From assembly GCA_017745595.1 (NCBI GenBank), contig WMBV01000012.1:62001-126000 (forward strand): DNA of 64,000 nucleotides. The letters run 5' to 3'. This stretch comes from Bordetella petrii. GTDB lineage: Bacteria; Pseudomonadota; Gammaproteobacteria; Burkholderiales; Burkholderiaceae_B. Numbering within the stretch: the stretch's first letter is position 1; the number at the start of each line of letters is the position of its first letter. This document shows, one piece after another, positions 9,147 to 18,117 of this stretch. Below the pieces are notes generated by a model. That model saw only the letters and a program-made list of their open reading frames with translations, had not been told where the DNA came from and ran no database searches. The position numbers and the translations under genes were made by a program.

Positions 9147-9158
9147 TAGCTGCTATGC
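9147..9158. promoter_or_regulatory. Putative LysR-type operator upstream of the dienelactone hydrolase gene
   Basis: TAGCTGCTATGC, with the palindrome TAGCTGCTA, lies about 90 bases before the hydrolase start. It is the reverse complement at its core of TAGCAGCTATGC found at 4755-4766. This suggests one regulator acts at both places. Confidence 0.4.
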
Positions 9159-9189
9159 GATTTTGATATATCGCGCGGCCGCGTAGCCC

Positions 9190-10155
9190 CTAATTCGCCG
9201 TATCCGCCAGCTTCTTCCATTTTTCGATGCCCAGGGCGATGGAGCGCCGCGCGTCTTCCGGCGTGCCGCCTATGGGGACGGCGCCTTCGGCGGTCAGGCG
9301 TTCGCGCACGTCCGGCGCGCTCAGTATCTTGTTGACCTCGGCGTTCAGCTTGTCCACGATAGGCTGGGGCGTGCCCTTGGGCACCATCAGCCCGAACCAG
9401 CCCAACCCTTCGTAGCCCGGCAAGCCCGATTCGGCAACCGTGGGCACGTCGGGCAGCATGGGCAGGCGCTGCGACCCCGTCACGGCCAGGGCTTTCAGAG
9501 TGCCGGCCTTGATAGACGGAAGCACCAGCGGCAGCGGCGCGAAATTCAACTGGGTCAGGCCCGCCACCAGGTCGTTCATGGCAGGGCCGCTGCCCTTGTA
9601 CGGAACGTGGGTCATTTGCACGCCCGCCATCGACGAAAACAATTCCCCGAAAAGATGGTTGGAAGTGCCCTTGCCTGACGATCCGTAGTTCAGCATGCCG
9701 GGATGCGCCTTGCCGTAAGCGATCAGCTCGGCGACGTTGTCGACGGGCAATGACGCGGTCGCGGTCAGCACGGTCGGGGGCGTGGCCACGAGTATCACGG
9801 GCTCGAGGTCGGCGACGGGATCGTACGGCAGGTTTTTGTACAGGCTCTTCGCGACCAGGATATTGCCGAACGCCGCGATGGCCATGGTGTAGCCGTCGGG
9901 CTTCGACTTGGCCACCAGGTTGACGCCAATGGTTCCGCCGGCGCCGGGGCGATTCTCGACGACTACGTTGGCTCCCCACGCCTCGCCCAGTTTCTGGGCG
10001 ATCAGGCGGCCCAGGATGTCGGTATTGCCGCCGGGCGTGTAGGGCACCACCAGTTGAATCGGCCTGCTGGGGTAGGGCTCGTCCGCGGCCGGCGCCGCCA
10101 TGCTCCAACAGGCCGCCAGCGCTCCAATGAACATCCGGTTCAGCAGGTTTTTCAA
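9190..10155 (-). CDS. Bug/TctC family periplasmic binding protein (island A/B, second)
   Basis: A Bug-type binding protein. I chose a TTG start because a GGGAG box lies eight bases before it and it gives a proper signal peptide: MKNLLNRMFIGALAACWSM followed by Ala-rich APAADEPYPSRP. The next ATG, at 10134, has no ribosome site. Family marks: IQLVVPYTPGGNTDILGR, VVVENRPGAGGTIGVNLVAKS and MTHVPYKGSGPAM. It lies 76 bases downstream of the TauD-type dioxygenase gene on the same strand, so it may carry that enzyme's substrate. No membrane partners are present. Confidence 0.87.
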   Translation of the reverse strand: MKNLLNRMFIGALAACWSMAAPAADEPYPSRPIQLVVPYTPGGNTDILGRLIAQKLGEAWGANVVVENRPGAGGTIGVNLVAKSKPDGYTMAIAAFGNILVAKSLYKNLPYDPVADLEPVILVATPPTVLTATASLPVDNVAELIAYGKAHPGMLNYGSSGKGTSNHLFGELFSSMAGVQMTHVPYKGSGPAMNDLVAGLTQLNFAPLPLVLPSIKAGTLKALAVTGSQRLPMLPDVPTVAESGLPGYEGLGWFGLMVPKGTPQPIVDKLNAEVNKILSAPDVRERLTAEGAVPIGGTPEDARRSIALGIEKWKKLADTAN

Positions 10156-10231
10156 GGTCTCTCTCCCTGGTTTGTCGTCATCGTGCCCAGCAACGGCCGG
10201 CGATGTGGCCGGCCGGGCCATTCAGTTTCTT

Positions 10232-11266
10232 TCAGGCCGTCGCCGGTTCTTCGTGCCGGCTCAGGTACGACGTGCGGAATTCCCGGGTCAACGCGAATAC
10301 CGGGGGCAGGGGGCGTCCGTTGGGCAGCGTCAGCCAGGCCCGCAGCAGATGCCGGCGCTCGGCGGGGTCTTCGTAGTCTTCGTACTTGGTGCGGGCATGC
10401 AGCACGCTGTAGTTGTTGGCGATCTGGATGTCGCCCGGTTCCATGTAAAAACTCAGCTGGATGGCCGGGTCGTTGCAGATCGCCTCGACCAGCTGGATGG
10501 CCTCTTCCTGGGCCGCGGTCAGCCGGGGAACTTCCGGAAAGCGCTGCGCCGACATCAGGTAGCGCCGCTTATATAGAACACTGAGCCGGCCGCCGAAGAA
10601 ATTCAGGACCGGGGACGTTTGCACTTTAAGCCCGGTGGGGTGTTGTTCGCGCGTGTCGAAGTGAAAGGGCTGCTGCAGTACCGGGACCAGGTCGGGCCGG
10701 CGCCGCAGGACCTCGTTGTAGAGTTTTTCTACGCTGACGAGCTTGCTCATGCCGCCGGACCGGGCTGTTTTCAGGCACAGCAGCATGAACGCATCGCCGC
10801 CGTCATTGTGAAACGTCAGTTCGTCGTCGGTCTGGTAGCTGCGCACGTCGCTCGAGCCCTCGACCCGCTTATGGGTGTTGGTGACGCTATGGACGCGGTT
10901 GCCCGCCTTGTCTTGTTCTTGCGGCTGGCCCAGCAGCACGGCCAGGGCCCAGAAAACCAGGCGGCTTTCTTCCAAAGAGTAGCGGCCCACGGGCAAGCCG
11001 CGGATCAGTGCGAACCCCTTGCCCCCTTCGAGTTCCGAACGGATGGCGGCGCAGCGGCGCGACAGCAGCGGCAGCGAAAAATCGGCGCGCGCCAGCCCGG
11101 TCACGTCCAGGTCCGGCCGGCGCGGGGCCTGCAGCATGGCATCGAGTTCGGCCAGCTCGTCGGCCTGGAAGTGCTGGATCCAGTCTGTGCGTCCGTTCAG
11201 TTCGGTGCCGCTCCAGACCCCCGGCCCCGAGATGGCCTGCATGCCTGCGCCAGGTTGGCTGCCCAT
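10232..11266 (-). CDS. TauD/TfdA-family Fe(II)/2-oxoglutarate dioxygenase
   Basis: A 344-residue TauD-type dioxygenase. The iron-binding triad can be read: His153-x-Asp155 in FHNDGGD and distal His290 in NYSVLHAR. Arg309 in RRHLLRAW is in place to bind 2-oxoglutarate. A GGAGAGA box precedes the ATG. These enzymes hydroxylate a substrate with release of succinate and CO2; family members act on taurine, 2,4-D, sulphate esters, gamma-butyrobetaine and other acids. The gene is divergent from a LysR regulator and followed by a Bug gene, so it looks like a small substrate-inducible module. Substrate not predictable. Confidence 0.86.
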   Translation of the reverse strand: MGSQPGAGMQAISGPGVWSGTELNGRTDWIQHFQADELAELDAMLQAPRRPDLDVTGLARADFSLPLLSRRCAAIRSELEGGKGFALIRGLPVGRYSLEESRLVFWALAVLLGQPQEQDKAGNRVHSVTNTHKRVEGSSDVRSYQTDDELTFHNDGGDAFMLLCLKTARSGGMSKLVSVEKLYNEVLRRRPDLVPVLQQPFHFDTREQHPTGLKVQTSPVLNFFGGRLSVLYKRRYLMSAQRFPEVPRLTAAQEEAIQLVEAICNDPAIQLSFYMEPGDIQIANNYSVLHARTKYEDYEDPAERRHLLRAWLTLPNGRPLPPVFALTREFRTSYLSRHEEPATA

Positions 11267-11423
11267 GTGTCGTCTCTCCGAAAATAGGCCCTTCAGGCGG
11301 CATCGGGCGCCCGCGGGCCGTGGTGTTGTGGTCGGGAACCACTATAGAAACGCCCTACTTATTCGTCCAATTTCCAATTTTGATAAACTTAGTTGATTAT
11401 GAAATAAATCCAGTTATCCCGGC
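11267..11423. promoter_or_regulatory. Divergent promoter region, TauD-type gene / LysR gene
   Basis: An AT-rich stretch (11342-11410) stands out from the GC-rich surroundings. It holds the palindrome AACTTAGTT (11386-11394) set within a T-N11-A frame, and a direct CCAATTT repeat just upstream. This is the expected layout for a LysR regulator that controls the divergent dioxygenase gene and itself. No promoter boxes are claimed. Confidence 0.4.
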
Positions 11424-12329
11424 ATGTCGATCACCTTCAAGCAGGTCGAGGCATTTCTGGCCGTGGCGCGCACGCTGAGCTTCAGCCAGGCGGCCGAACT
11501 GGTTCATTTGTCGCAGCCGGCATTGAGCGCCAATATCCGGCGCCTGGAAGAAGCGCTGGGCGCGCGCCTGTTCGACCGCGATACCCGCACCGTGACGCTA
11601 TCGGCCGTGGGCCGCGAGTTCCAGGATATTGCCGCGGGGCTGCACGATCACGTCGAACAGGGCCTGGCCCGCATGCAGGAAATCGTGGCGGGCAAGCACG
11701 GGCAGCTGAACATCGCCACGGCGCCGTCGGTGGCGGCGAGCTCGCTGCCGGATATCCTGATGCGCTACAAGGCGGTGTATCCCGGCATCCAGATCCGCAT
11801 TTACGACGAACTGTCGAATACCTGCGCGGAAATGGTGCGCTCGGGCATGGCCGACATTGCCCTGATGCCGCAACGCACCGACGCGGACGACCTGGCCCAG
11901 CAGGTGGTCTTCCGCGATCCGCTGGTGGTGCTGTGCGCGGTGGATCATCCATTGGCCGCGCGCAGCAACGTGGGGTGGGCCGACATCATCGAATCCGACC
12001 TGGTGGTCAGAAGCCACGACAGCAGCGTGCGCCAGCTGATCGACGCGAAGTACCTGCAGCACGGGGCCATTCTGCGGCCCGCCTACGAGGTGAATCACGT
12101 CTTGACGGCGCTGGGGCTGATCGCCGCCGGGCTGGGCATAGGCGTGATGCCCTCTTCGATACTGAGCTCAGTCAATATGGCCGGCATGACCTGCCGGCAT
12201 TTCGACCCGGCCCGGACTCCTTACTGGACGATATGCCTGACCCGGCCCAAGACCCGCTCGAGCCCGCCGGCCGTGGAATCGTTCGTGCGGATGTGCCTGG
12301 AGCACTGGCGCGCGGGCGCCGCCGCGTAG
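11424..12329 (+). CDS. LysR family transcriptional regulator (dioxygenase module)
   Basis: A 301-residue LysR-type regulator with the N-terminal HTH SFSQAAELVHLSQPALSANI (residues 18-37) and an effector-binding domain. It is divergent from the TauD-type dioxygenase gene and convergent with the M81 peptidase gene. The arrangement predicts control of the dioxygenase and Bug genes. Effector unknown. Confidence 0.88.
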   Translation: MSITFKQVEAFLAVARTLSFSQAAELVHLSQPALSANIRRLEEALGARLFDRDTRTVTLSAVGREFQDIAAGLHDHVEQGLARMQEIVAGKHGQLNIATAPSVAASSLPDILMRYKAVYPGIQIRIYDELSNTCAEMVRSGMADIALMPQRTDADDLAQQVVFRDPLVVLCAVDHPLAARSNVGWADIIESDLVVRSHDSSVRQLIDAKYLQHGAILRPAYEVNHVLTALGLIAAGLGIGVMPSSILSSVNMAGMTCRHFDPARTPYWTICLTRPKTRSSPPAVESFVRMCLEHWRAGAAA

Positions 12330-12345
12330 CGAGCGCTTTACCGGC

Positions 12346-13857
12346 TCATGCGGCCGGGGGCCACTGGGGCGATCCGTAGGGGTAGAAGTCGGCGAGGTCG
12401 ATGTTTTCGTAGGCAAGCCCGTCCAGGCGCACGGTGCCCAGAAAGGGTTCGTCGGGCTCGACCACCAGGATGGCCTTGGCGTAGCCGCTGTCGTCGAAAC
12501 CGCGCCGGAAGTGCACGCGCGATTTGATCGCCAGGATATCGAAGTCCGCCGCGTTGACGCCTCTTTGGCTGATTTCTTCCAGCTCTTTTACCTGGACCAG
12601 GTAGCGGCTGAGAATCAGCAGGTTGCCGTCGCCGAACGCGATGTTGACGTGATCCAGATAGCGTTGCGGGCCGGTACCCTTGGCGCCGACGTGCACGACC
12701 TTGCCCGTTATGCGCACCGGCTGGCCCGATGACGGGTCGACGCGGCCGCCCACCGCCATGTCGAAATCCTGGCCGGCCTGAACGCCGGCATCTTGCAGCG
12801 CCTGGATGGCCTGTTCGTCGGCGACCGTCGCGATCAGCGTGCGCGACAGGTTCTGCGCCAGCACTTGCCGCAGGATCCAGGTGGCGTAGCCCGAACGGTC
12901 GCTATGGTCGGCCAGCACGACGGGCTTGCGGCCCTCGGCGGCCAGTTGGCGGGCCTGCTTGACGCCGTCGGCCACCGGCAATACCTGGGTGGTATTGAGC
13001 AGGTCCGCCCGCCTGCGCCAGATCCATTCGCACATGTCGTCGACCACCTTGCGCGCCAGTTCGGGGTTGCCGTTGGTCAGCGCCTGCACGGTCATGCCGG
13101 TATCGGGCACGTCGGCCCACGGAAAGCCGAACAGGACATTGACGTACAGGTCGGGCTCGCGGGCTTCCCAGACCAGGGCGCGCTGGATCATGTCCATCCA
13201 CGGCGACGCGCCGGTCCATTGCAGGACGGTGGCCGAAATGATGGGCACCTTGCGCTGGAAGTGGGCCGGCGTGAAGTCTCGGCGTATCGCGCGGACCAGC
13301 ATGCGCGCGGCGCGCTGCCCCTGGACGTGGGCGTCGTAATGCGGAAAGTACTTCACCGAGAACGCCATGTCGGCGGATTGCAGGAAGGCTTCGTCTTCGT
13401 TGGCGTGGGGGTCGAAGGTGGCCGAGATGAAGGCGCCGGGGCCCACCACCTCGCGCACGCGCCGCGCGAGTTCGGCTTCGGGGCGCGCGATGCCGCGCAC
13501 CGCCATCGCGCCGTGGACCGCCAGGTACACGCCGTCGAACGGGCCTTGCTCGCGCAGGCCGCGCACCATGATGCCGACGAAATGCTCGAAGGCCTCGCGG
13601 GTGATCCAGCCGGAGCCCGTGCCGGTTTTGGGAAACAGGGGCGATTCGATGCCCACCACTTCTACATTGGAGTACTCGCGCGCCACCTGCACGAATCCGC
13701 CGATATAGCCGCGGGTGTCGGCGGCCAGCAGGGCCTCGCCGCGGGCGGGCGACCCTTCGTAGATGAAATCGTCCAGTGTCGTGTCGTTACTCAGGAAGGT
13801 AACGGTCTCGTGCATGAAGTGCAGCACGGCCACGCGGATTTTCTTTTCGGATTCCAT
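12346..13857 (-). CDS. M81 family metallopeptidase (MlrC-like)
   Basis: A 503-residue M81/MlrC-family protein, the usual length. The zinc-site pattern Asp-x-His ... His is visible as Asp149, His151 (ATFDPHANED) and His173 (YFPHYDAH), with the family N-terminal motif FMHETVTF (14-21) and AVHGAM near 114. The founding member MlrC hydrolyses linear microcystin peptides in the cytoplasm; most homologues have unknown substrates and sit next to peptide transporters. Here the gene is divergent from the LysR gene that precedes a Dpp-like uptake operon, which suggests a role in breaking down the imported peptide or amide. Confidence 0.85.
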   Translation of the reverse strand: MESEKKIRVAVLHFMHETVTFLSNDTTLDDFIYEGSPARGEALLAADTRGYIGGFVQVAREYSNVEVVGIESPLFPKTGTGSGWITREAFEHFVGIMVRGLREQGPFDGVYLAVHGAMAVRGIARPEAELARRVREVVGPGAFISATFDPHANEDEAFLQSADMAFSVKYFPHYDAHVQGQRAARMLVRAIRRDFTPAHFQRKVPIISATVLQWTGASPWMDMIQRALVWEAREPDLYVNVLFGFPWADVPDTGMTVQALTNGNPELARKVVDDMCEWIWRRRADLLNTTQVLPVADGVKQARQLAAEGRKPVVLADHSDRSGYATWILRQVLAQNLSRTLIATVADEQAIQALQDAGVQAGQDFDMAVGGRVDPSSGQPVRITGKVVHVGAKGTGPQRYLDHVNIAFGDGNLLILSRYLVQVKELEEISQRGVNAADFDILAIKSRVHFRRGFDDSGYAKAILVVEPDEPFLGTVRLDGLAYENIDLADFYPYGSPQWPPAA

Positions 13858-14023
13858 GGAAAGGGCGCAGAAAGGGCTGTAAGAAGTCGCCTAGTGTTTC
13901 GTAATGGGCGCGGACAGTCCAGTACCGATTCAGGAAGGGGCATTGCGAAAAATTGAAGGCCGCCGCGCGGCGGCCGCAAGGGGCGCTAGAATTTGCAGGC
14001 CATATCGGATTTCACAGGCTTCC
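13858..14023. promoter_or_regulatory. Divergent region, M81 peptidase gene / LysR gene
   Basis: 166 bases between divergent starts. It holds a perfect 18-base GC palindrome at 13958-13975 (GGCCGCCGC and its complement). In DNA this GC-rich such a palindrome may be chance or a hairpin in the LysR leader. No promoter boxes are assigned. Confidence 0.3.
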
Positions 14024-14914
14024 ATGATCAGCTCGGCCCTTCGATATTTCTTTCAGGTTGCCAATTGCGGCTCGGTTACCTCGGCGGCCGAGGTGCTGCA
14101 CGTCGCGCCTTCCGCGATCAGCCGGCAGATACAAAGCCTGGAACAGAAGCACGGCACCGCGCTGTTCGAACGGAACGCGCGCGGCATGCGCCTGACCGAA
14201 GCCGGCGAGATTCTCGCGGCCTATGTCCGCCGCGCCATGCTGGAATCGGAACGCGTCAGCGAAGAAATCTCGGCCCGCTCGCGCCTGGGCCGGTCGTCGG
14301 TGCGGATCGCCGCCAACGAAGGGTTCGGGCGCGAATTCATTCCCCATGCCATCGGCGAATTCCGCAAGGCCGCGCCCGAGGTGACCTTCGATATGCGCCT
14401 GGTCAGGCGCAGCGACGTGCGCAAGGCTGTCATGCTGGGCGAGGTCGACCTGGGCATGGCCTACAACATGCTGCCCACCGAAGGGGTGGACGTCATTTTT
14501 TCGCAAAGCGCCCCGCTGTACGCGGTGATGTCGCCCACGCATCCGCTGGCCCGCCGCGAAATCCTGTCGCTGCACGATCTCGCGGCCCACGACGTGGTGA
14601 TGTCGGGCGCGGACAGCAGCACCCGGACCCTGGTCGATTACTGCTGTATGCGCGCGCGCATCGAATTGAACTACGTCTTCATTTCCGATTATTCCGGCGC
14701 GCTGCAGCACTATATCCGCGACTACCAGGCCATTACCCTGGCCGGCAAGCTGGTCGTGTGGTACGCGATAGAACGCGGCGACGTCGTGGCCGTGCCGCTG
14801 ACCGATTCGGATATCTACGAGCGCATGGTGCAGATCTACACCATGCAGGGCCGGCAGCTGCCGCATTCGGTCCAGAAATTCGCCCAGCTGCTCATCGAGA
14901 TGGCAAGCCGCTAA
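14024..14914 (+). CDS. LysR family transcriptional regulator (peptide operon)
   Basis: A 296-residue LysR-type regulator. I chose the ATG that begins MISSALRYFFQVANCGSVTS, the normal distance before the HTH; the upstream in-frame extension is basic and poorly conserved in appearance. HTH residues TSAAEVLHVAPSAISRQIQS are clear. It lies between the divergent M81 peptidase gene and the Dpp-like operon and probably controls both. Effector unknown. Confidence 0.86.
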   Translation: MISSALRYFFQVANCGSVTSAAEVLHVAPSAISRQIQSLEQKHGTALFERNARGMRLTEAGEILAAYVRRAMLESERVSEEISARSRLGRSSVRIAANEGFGREFIPHAIGEFRKAAPEVTFDMRLVRRSDVRKAVMLGEVDLGMAYNMLPTEGVDVIFSQSAPLYAVMSPTHPLARREILSLHDLAAHDVVMSGADSSTRTLVDYCCMRARIELNYVFISDYSGALQHYIRDYQAITLAGKLVVWYAIERGDVVAVPLTDSDIYERMVQIYTMQGRQLPHSVQKFAQLLIEMASR

Positions 14915-15263
14915 GCATCGCCCCATGGCCGGCGCAACACGGTAAAACACTCGGTAGACAAAACCCCCGCTTTACGCCATTCTAAAAAAAACAACCGACG
15001 TACGGCGGCCACGCGTCGTCGGTGGCACTTGGGGAATTTATGCGAATGGGCACTGATCCCGCCTGGGATTACGTCGAGGCCAATTTCGAATCTTCGACCG
15101 GCCAGCCCCTTCAGCACTCAACTTATTGCCATATTGGCCATGGCCGTTGCGATCCCGGCAACGCAGCAAGCCCGGCCCCATCGGCGCGCGCGCACCACCG
15201 CACCGCGCCGGGCGGGCATCGGGACGCGCATGAACTGCGCACCTATTGCGACGAGGTTTCGAT
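14915..15263. other. Gap before the peptide-uptake operon; promoter region, possible coding relic
   Basis: 349 bases without a convincing gene. An AT-rich patch with an A8 run (14980-14995) may mark the promoter. A plus-strand reading of 15107-15175 contains a signal-peptide-like stretch (QLIAILAMAVAIPATQQA) that opens into low-quality sequence; it has no downstream domain and may be a decayed gene end or chance. A GAGG box just before 15264 serves the permease gene. Confidence 0.4.
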
Positions 15264-16337
15264 ATGAATGTGGCGACTCCCGCCTCGGGCTCGGCCGTGC
15301 CGCGCCGCAGGCGCAAGACGGTCTTGTCTCCGAAGGCCGCGGCGGTGCTGGCGCGGCTGGGGTCGATGGTCGTGACGCTGCTGGGCCTGGCGGCGCTGAC
15401 CTTCTTCATAGGCAGGATGCTGCCGCTGGATCCGATTCTGGCCGTGCTGGGCGACAACGCCACCCAGGAAGCCTACGACCGGATGTATGTGCAAATGGGG
15501 CTGGACCAGCCGCTGATCGTGCAGTTCGGCCACTATCTGTGGAACATCCTGCATTTCGATTTCGGCAATGCGCTGCTGTCGGGCCGGCCGGTCAGCGTAG
15601 AGATCGCCCGCACCTTTCCGGCAACCATAGAGCTGGCCACGGTCGCCATGTTGATCGGTACCTGCCTGGGCGTGCCGCTGGGGGTGGTGGCCGCGGTCTA
15701 CCGGAACAGCTGGGTGGACCACGTGGCGCGGGTGCTGTCGCTGCTGACGTATTCGGCGCCGAACTTCTGGCTGGGGCTGATGGGCCTGGTGCTGTTTTAT
15801 TCGACGCTGGGCTGGGTGGGCGGCCCGGGCCGCATCGATATGGCCTACGAGTTCGATATCGACCCGGTTACCGGGTTCTACCTGATCGATGCGCTGTTGT
15901 CCGGAAACATGGAAGTCCTGGGCAACGTGTTTTCGCACATCATCCTGCCCGCGTCGATCCTGGGCCTGGGCTCGATGGCCTACATCAGCCGCATGACGCG
16001 TTCGTTCATGATCGAACAGCTCGAACAGGAATACGTCATCACCGCGCGCACCAAGGGGCTGAGCAAGTGGCGCATGGTGTGGGTGCATGTGTTCCGCAAC
16101 ATCGCCATCCAGGTCATCACGGTAGTCGCGCTGTCGTATGCCTTCTTGCTGGAAGGCGCGGTACTGACCGAAACCGTATTCGCCTGGCCGGGTTTTGGCC
16201 GCTACCTGACCAACTCGCTGCTCGCGGGCGACATGAATTCGGTCGTGGGCTGCACCTTGCTGATCGGCGTGATCTTCGTCACGCTCAATCTCGTCTGCGA
16301 CCTGCTGTATTGGGCGCTGGACCCGCGCACCCGCTAA
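15264..16337 (+). CDS. Dipeptide/oligopeptide ABC transporter permease (DppB-like)
   Basis: A 357-residue inner-membrane permease of the DppB/OppB type: first membrane helix SMVVTLLGLAALTFFIGRML, a long periplasmic loop with DQPLIVQFGHYLWNIL and FDFGNAL, then five more helices. The EAA cytoplasmic loop appears as EYVITARTKGLSKWRMVW. A GACGAGG ribosome site before the ATG supports this start rather than the TTG six codons upstream. First gene of a seven-gene operon for peptide uptake and hydrolysis. Confidence 0.88.
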   Translation: MNVATPASGSAVPRRRRKTVLSPKAAAVLARLGSMVVTLLGLAALTFFIGRMLPLDPILAVLGDNATQEAYDRMYVQMGLDQPLIVQFGHYLWNILHFDFGNALLSGRPVSVEIARTFPATIELATVAMLIGTCLGVPLGVVAAVYRNSWVDHVARVLSLLTYSAPNFWLGLMGLVLFYSTLGWVGGPGRIDMAYEFDIDPVTGFYLIDALLSGNMEVLGNVFSHIILPASILGLGSMAYISRMTRSFMIEQLEQEYVITARTKGLSKWRMVWVHVFRNIAIQVITVVALSYAFLLEGAVLTETVFAWPGFGRYLTNSLLAGDMNSVVGCTLLIGVIFVTLNLVCDLLYWALDPRTR

Positions 16338-16346
16338 GGACTTCGC

Positions 16347-17252
16347 ATGCCAGAACACACCACGCTTGCGCCGTCGCCGTCGATCCAGGGGCCCAGCACC
16401 ATGCGCGAGGCGCGCGCGCAGCAGCTGAAGGTCATGGCTTTGAAAATGCGCCGGAATACCTCGGCCATGATCGGGCTGGTACTGTTGACGCTCATTTTCG
16501 CCAGCGCGATTTTCGCGCCCTGGCTGGCCACCCACGACTACACCGCCCAGGATTTGGCCAATCGCCTGGCCATGCCGTCGGCGGCACACTGGCTGGGCAC
16601 CGACGAGCTGGGCCGGGACATTTATTCGCGCGTGCTGCAGGGCGGGCGCATCACGCTGTACATCGCCTGCCTGACGGTGGTGATCGCGGCGCCCATCGGG
16701 CTGGTGGTCGGCGTCGTGTCGGGGTATTTCGGCCGCTGGGTCGATATCGTGCTGATGCGCATCACCGACATCTTCCTGGCGCTGCCGTCGCTGGTGCTGG
16801 CCTTGGCCTTCGTGGCCGCGCTGGGGCCGGGCATCGAGAACGCGATCATCGCGATTTCGCTCGCGTCGTGGCCGCCCATCGCGCGCCTGGCCCGGGCCGA
16901 GACCATGATGATCCGCAACGCCGATTACATCGCCGCCGTCCGATTGCAGGGCGCGTCGTCCTGGCATGTGCTGCTGCACCACATCGTGCCGACCTGCATT
17001 CCGTCGGTCGTCGTGCGCATGACGCTGAACATTACGTCGATCATTCTGTCGGCGGCGGGCCTGGGTTTTCTGGGGCTGGGCGCGCAGCCGCCTTCGCCGG
17101 AGTGGGGCGCGATGCTTTCGTCCGCGCGCCAGTTCATTCTTTCGAACGGCCATATCGCCGCCGCGCCGGGGATCATGATTCTATTGACTTCGATCGCGTT
17201 CAACCTGGTCGGCGACGGCCTGCGCGACGTGCTGAACCCGCGCCAAGAGTGA
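16347..17252 (+). CDS. Dipeptide/oligopeptide ABC transporter permease (DppC-like)
   Basis: A 301-residue partner permease with the DppC-type N-terminal segment (MRRNTSAMIGLVLLTLIFA), the motif HWLGTDELGRDIYSRVLQGG and the EAA loop ADYIAAVRLQGASSWHVLLHH. Six membrane helices are expected. It starts nine bases after the DppB-like stop. Together the two permeases form the channel of the importer. Confidence 0.88.
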   Translation: MPEHTTLAPSPSIQGPSTMREARAQQLKVMALKMRRNTSAMIGLVLLTLIFASAIFAPWLATHDYTAQDLANRLAMPSAAHWLGTDELGRDIYSRVLQGGRITLYIACLTVVIAAPIGLVVGVVSGYFGRWVDIVLMRITDIFLALPSLVLALAFVAALGPGIENAIIAISLASWPPIARLARAETMMIRNADYIAAVRLQGASSWHVLLHHIVPTCIPSVVVRMTLNITSIILSAAGLGFLGLGAQPPSPEWGAMLSSARQFILSNGHIAAAPGIMILLTSIAFNLVGDGLRDVLNPRQE

Positions 17253-17259
17253 GAGCACC

Positions 17260-18117
17260 GTGACGAACCCGATTATCTCCGTGCGCGACCTCAATATCCG
17301 TTTCAAGGGGGCGCTGCGCACGACCCACGCCGTGCGCGGGGTCAGTTTCGACCTGGGACACGAAAAGCTGGGCATCGTCGGCGAATCCGGGTCCGGAAAA
17401 AGCCAGACCGGGCGCGCCATCATGCGACTGTCCGCGCATACCGCCCGGGTGACGGCCGAGCGCATGCGCTTCGGCGACATCGACTTGCTGAATGCCACCG
17501 AAAAACAGATGTGCGCCGTACGCGGCCGCGACATCGCGATGATTCTGCAAGACCCGAAGTTCTCGCTGAATCCGCTGATGAAGGTGGGCGACCAGATCGC
17601 GGAAGCTTACCTGACCCACCACAAGGCCTCGAAGGCCGAGGCCCGCGAACGGGCCCTGGCCATGCTCGACAGCGTGCACATCCGCGATCCGCGGCGGGTG
17701 TACGGCGTATTGCCGCACGAGGTTTCCGGCGGCATGGGGCAGCGGATCATGATCGCCATGATGCTGATTCCCGAACCGAAAGTGATCATCGCCGACGAAC
17801 CCACCTCGGCGCTGGACGTCACGGTGCGCCGGCAGGTGCTGAGCGTGCTGGACGAACTGGTGACGCGCACCGGCGCCAGCCTGATCTTCATCAGCCACGA
17901 CCTGAACCTGGTCGCCGATTTCTGCGACCGGGTGCTGGTGATGTACGCGGGCAGGGTGATGGAAGACCTGCCCGCCAAGGAACTGGGCCGGGCCCGGCAC
18001 CCCTATACCCGCGGGCTGCTGGAAAGCCTGCCGCGGCTGGACCAGCCTTGCGACGAACTGCCGGTATTGCGCCGCGATCCCGCGTGGCTGACCGAACCGG
18101 TGGGGGCTTCGCGATGA
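17260..18117 (+). CDS. Peptide ABC transporter ATP-binding protein (DppD-like)
   Basis: A 285-residue ATPase starting at GTG. Walker A GESGSGKS, signature VSGGMGQR and Walker B VIIADEPTSALD are intact, and the C-terminal oligopeptide-type tail PYTRGLLESLPRLD is present. Cytoplasmic face of the inner membrane. It starts seven bases after the DppC-like stop, and its own stop overlaps the next ATG (ATGA), so the two ATPases are coupled in translation. Confidence 0.88.
   Translation: MTNPIISVRDLNIRFKGALRTTHAVRGVSFDLGHEKLGIVGESGSGKSQTGRAIMRLSAHTARVTAERMRFGDIDLLNATEKQMCAVRGRDIAMILQDPKFSLNPLMKVGDQIAEAYLTHHKASKAEARERALAMLDSVHIRDPRRVYGVLPHEVSGGMGQRIMIAMMLIPEPKVIIADEPTSALDVTVRRQVLSVLDELVTRTGASLIFISHDLNLVADFCDRVLVMYAGRVMEDLPAKELGRARHPYTRGLLESLPRLDQPCDELPVLRRDPAWLTEPVGASR

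Noticed and set aside
13958-13975. 18-base perfect GC palindrome as a regulator site
   Set aside because: In DNA this GC-rich such palindromes can arise by chance and there is no second copy in the window that I could find.
15022-15267. A small gene just before the DppB-like permease gene
   Set aside because: Composition is random-like, no ribosome site, and it overlaps the permease leader; treated as a non-coding gap with a possible relic.
15029-17263. A long plus-strand frame across the two Dpp-like permease genes (744 codons)
   Set aside because: It is another frame of conserved permeases with His/Arg-rich composition; the permease frames carry the EAA loops and helices.
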